Shown here piece by piece: positions 61,992 through 64,000 of a stretch of DNA of 64,000 nt; within the stretch, counting starts at the first letter, position 1, and each line of letters starts with the position of its first letter. The notes under the pieces are model-generated. The model was not told the DNA's origin. It made no database searches and saw nothing but the letters and a program-made list of their open reading frames with translations. The stretch comes from Candidatus Riflebacteria bacterium HGW-Riflebacteria-1 (lineage in GTDB: Bacteria; Muiribacteriota; Ozemobacteria; Ozemobacterales; Ozemobacteraceae), in contig PGYB01000001.1 in NCBI GenBank assembly GCA_002839445.1, forward strand, positions 408,735 to 472,734, written 5' to 3'. The position numbers and the translations under genes are program-made.

Positions 61992-63789
61992 GGAATTTAT
62001 CGCACGCAAGCAGTAGCTGTGAATGATCGCCTGCGCCAAGATAGCTCGCGCACACTGCCAGATTAAGCTGCTCAAAATGCTTCTGCCATTCCAACGAGCC
62101 GTCTGATAAATCAACCAGAGCTGACGTTATCTTCTCGATCTCTTGGCGTAAAGCTTTTGAGCATTTTGGCAATGGAATCTGCCGCACCTGAGTAACCGTC
62201 ACGTGAAAACTGTGAAAACTGCCGCTGAACCACGCGTTTACCAGCAGACTGTTCAGCAGGCCGAGCACAAACAACTCAGAGTATTCTGATTTCGCAACAA
62301 TAAAAGACAGCGAATTTTTCGGAAAAAAGCCACCTTTGTCATACGCCGCCACCAATCTGGTTTTCAGCCGCTCGTTGCGAATGTTCTGATAAAGAATCTT
62401 GGCCCCGGAAAAAGTCTTCTCATCACCGGCATAAGCCAGATGCGGGCCGTAGTCGATGTAATTTCCCTGCCAGTTAATCTTGAATGGCGCCAGTTCACGG
62501 CCACGCAGCACCGGCCGGTGAGCCTCGGTCAATGCGGCGCCACAGACATAGCGCGAGACCTTGCCTTCGCGTTTCAAAGACTCCTGTATGCCGACGCCGA
62601 CCCGGCAACTCTCCCCCAGCCTGCCGCATTCATTCATCTTTGCAAAAACCTGCTGCAGCTCAGCAGGAACAATAGCCTGGCGCAAGCCACTGCTCTCTTC
62701 AAATGTTGCGGCAGCTGCAACATAGTGCTGGCGCCAGCCTTCTGTTTCAGAATAGGCTGTATGCACAGTCAATTGATACAGCTCTTCAGGCCTGGTCGCA
62801 TCAACGATCACAACTACCGGCAAGACGCCGGGCGCCATTGCAAAAAATCTTTCAGGAAGCATAAAAAGAGACCTGACAAGATGATCGGCAAAGACAAAGC
62901 GCCTGATGCGGCGACACTGATGATTTACCAGATAGGTGTGCGAAGTCAGCATGATCAGCCGGCCGCCTGGCCTGAGAGCCCGCAAGCTGCCTTCGATAAA
63001 AAAAGTATAAAGATCTTTTTCGCCCTCTCCTGTGTGATAGAGCTCCAGAAGCCGATCTTTAAAAGAATCGTCAAGATTAACCCGGTATGGTGGGTTACCA
63101 ATAATAACCGAAAACTCCTGTGCAGGCGGTTCCAGCAGAAAATCGCGCTTTTCGAGCGCCGGCCAACCGCACCCCGGAAACGCGCATATTAGCCGGGTCA
63201 GGCAGACAAACAACGCCTGCAGGTCAATGTCATAACCGTGAATCCGATTTAAAAAACTGGCATGACCGTGAGATTGCTTCGTCTCCCTCTCGTTCTCGTA
63301 ATCGTAATCGCTCTTTCGTTCTGCGCCAATCTGCGAAATCTGCTGATGCTCTCTATTGTCTTTCTGCCCTTTCTGCCCTTTCTGCCCTTTCTGCAGATAC
63401 GCAGCCATCGCCATCAGAAAGCTGCCGTCACCGCAGGCCGGGTCGAGAATATCGCCGGCAGCGCCTGGTTCAGACATTTCTACCAATCGGGTAGCCAGGT
63501 TTTCAGGGGTGTAAAACTGCCCGGTGCTGCGCTTACGCTTTTTTTCACGGCGTTCAAGGTCGGGCACCAGACCGTCAGCAGACGTTTTGAGAATTATTTC
63601 GCAATCAGTCAATGAGGTAAAGATGTTCGCCAGTTCCGCTGGAGCGCCAAGACAGCGCAAGATCTCTGCTGGAGATGCCAGACCGGACGGGGAGTGAAGA
63701 TGGATTCTGCGACTGCGCGCAGAATGACAAAGTTTTGTCTGATATGTTGCAGCGATCTTGCTGTTAAACCACGAAAACAATGTAATCAA
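61969..63789 (-). CDS. N6-adenine DNA methyltransferase (orphan type II/IIG-like)
   Basis: A 606-residue frame. Motif X-like GQFYTPENLATRLVE, motif I DPACGDGSFL, motif IV NPPYRVN and a C-terminal target-recognition region (PFKINWQGNYIDYGP, FHVTVTQVRQIPLP) mark a gamma-class adenine methyltransferase. No nuclease domain or restriction partner is visible in the window. Between motifs I and II lies a low-complexity insert of about 40 residues (QKG repeats, DYDYENERE). The first 40 residues (CHSARSRRIHLHS) look like translated repeat DNA containing a dyad at 63704-63725, so the true start may be further in. The C-terminus meets the FmdB promoter. Confidence 0.82.
   Translation of the reverse strand: MITLFSWFNSKIAATYQTKLCHSARSRRIHLHSPSGLASPAEILRCLGAPAELANIFTSLTDCEIILKTSADGLVPDLERREKKRKRSTGQFYTPENLATRLVEMSEPGAAGDILDPACGDGSFLMAMAAYLQKGQKGQKGQKDNREHQQISQIGAERKSDYDYENERETKQSHGHASFLNRIHGYDIDLQALFVCLTRLICAFPGCGWPALEKRDFLLEPPAQEFSVIIGNPPYRVNLDDSFKDRLLELYHTGEGEKDLYTFFIEGSLRALRPGGRLIMLTSHTYLVNHQCRRIRRFVFADHLVRSLFMLPERFFAMAPGVLPVVVIVDATRPEELYQLTVHTAYSETEGWRQHYVAAAATFEESSGLRQAIVPAELQQVFAKMNECGRLGESCRVGVGIQESLKREGKVSRYVCGAALTEAHRPVLRGRELAPFKINWQGNYIDYGPHLAYAGDEKTFSGAKILYQNIRNERLKTRLVAAYDKGGFFPKNSLSFIVAKSEYSELFVLGLLNSLLVNAWFSGSFHSFHVTVTQVRQIPLPKCSKALRQEIEKITSALVDLSDGSLEWQKHFEQLNLAVCASYLGAGDHSQLLLACDKFLEQAAAL
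63296..63310. repeat. 15-base element, inverted copy at 63855
   Basis: TCGTAATCGTAATCG here is the exact reverse complement of 63855-63869. It lies in the low-complexity insert of the methyltransferase and codes for the DYDYE part on the minus strand. Confidence 0.6.
63361..63394. repeat. Tandem 9-bp repeat inside the methyltransferase gene
   Basis: The unit TTTCTGCCC is repeated almost four times in a row. On the minus strand it encodes QKG-QKG-QKG. The unit is a multiple of three, so changes in copy number would not shift the frame. Confidence 0.85.
63704..63725. repeat. REP-like dyad
   Basis: ATTCTGCG and CGCAGAAT flank six bases (ACTGCG). The minus-strand context TGTCATTCTGCGCGCAG resembles dispersed intergenic repeats starting TGTCATTCTG that occur in many bacterial genomes. 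It falls in the first codons of the methyltransferase frame. Confidence 0.55.
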
Positions 63790-64000
63790 TGAGAAACACC
63801 TGCATTACTTTGTAAATTTGCGCCAGCCACAAGGGCAGAGATTAAACAGTTTTTCGATTACGATTACGACGCGCAGGATGCGCTAGTGCCAGGGCGCATG
63901 AGGATTAGGCTGCTCTTATGGCTTCAGCCGTTAGAGCAGCGTATCCCGCCAGGGCTCCCCGGGGCCGCGCACGCGCACGAGAATAGGCAAGAAAGCGACA
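63790..64000. other. Structured region without a gene
   Basis: No credible coding frame. It contains the 15-base inverted copy at 63855-63869, a GCGCA-GGA-TGCGC stem at 63871-63883, and at 63909-63940 an 8-bp stem (GCTGCTCT / AGAGCAGC) enclosing GGC-TTCA-GCC. The last 40 bases are GC-rich with CGCGCACGCGCACG. Confidence 0.5.
63855..63869. repeat. 15-base element, inverted copy of 63296-63310
   Basis: CGATTACGATTACGA. It lies outside the methyltransferase frame, 66 bases beyond its first possible codon. Confidence 0.6.

Noticed and set aside
63361..63394. Short regular repeats as a CRISPR array
   Set aside because: The units are 9 bases, directly tandem and have no spacers; no cas genes are present.
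63909..63940. Two-tier hairpin as a tRNA or integron attC site
   Set aside because: No cloverleaf, CCA end or attC core boxes could be found, and no integrase is nearby in the window.

Overview
The window is about 64 kb of gene-dense bacterial chromosome (roughly 48-50% G+C by eye) with no rRNA, tRNA, CRISPR array or insertion sequence that I could recognise. The host is probably an uncultured diderm. YidC has the long periplasmic domain, and there is an outer-membrane beta-barrel candidate, an O-antigen-ligase-like protein and a DsbD. It also carries SpoVS and many TPR and HEAT proteins with low-complexity linkers. That mix would fit a deep-branching candidate phylum such as Riflebacteria, but this assignment is an inference and is not proven by the sequence.

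Layout. (1) 1-3.7 kb: a TPR protein cut by the window edge, a beta-barrel protein, a secreted TPR protein and spoVS. (2) 3.8-10 kb, minus strand: a fatty-acid and phospholipid cluster read rpmF-plsX-(broken fabK)-fabD-fabG-acpP-NMO/FabK-like-fabF, with sigma-70-like promoters before rpmF and fabG. (3) 10-21.7 kb, minus strand: rpmH-rnpA-yidD-yidC-jag-mnmE-mnmG paralogue-HEAT/Pro-rich gene-mnmG-rsmG, mostly joined by stop/start overlaps. It resembles the classical replication-origin neighbourhood, but dnaA is not next to rpmH. (4) 21.8-25.9 kb, minus: a MoxR / DUF58 / transglutaminase trio. (5) 26-28.7 kb: an M18 aminopeptidase, holA, and convergent rpsT. (6) 29.2-39.8 kb, plus: a promoter followed by a PP2C phosphatase, a diguanylate cyclase and an HD-GYP protein, all with GAF-like sensor regions. 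They are followed by a DHH/CBS/tRNA nucleotidyltransferase fusion and a site-2 protease, and the run ends at a bidirectional terminator. (7) 39.9-45.2 kb: ferritin, an HD protein, RarA, an exported Cys protein, an O-antigen-ligase-like protein and a membrane protein. (8) 45.3-55.3 kb, plus: a DUF885 peptidase, a HIT protein, three unknown small genes, a zinc-ribbon/TPR protein, a TPR protein with a pilin-like cysteine motif, NAD kinase and DsbD. (9) 55.3-64 kb, minus: a Nif3-like protein, a GH114-like protein, a TPR/transglutaminase protein, a second large HEAT/low-complexity protein, an FmdB-type zinc ribbon behind a CIRCE operator, and an orphan N6-adenine methyltransferase beside repetitive structured DNA.

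Most striking observations. fabK keeps its first codons and its last third but has lost the middle (about 200 codons). A near-perfect CIRCE element sits between a promoter and the start codon of the FmdB-like gene. Two full-length MnmG paralogues diverge at different conserved motifs and are translationally interlocked with a HEAT-repeat gene. A perfect palindrome fills the spacer of the rpmF-plsX promoter. A three-gene GAF signalling operon pairs a c-di-GMP synthase with a c-di-GMP hydrolase. None of these alone proves a new system. The CIRCE/FmdB unit and the MnmG/HEAT/MnmG unit are the best candidates for undescribed biology.
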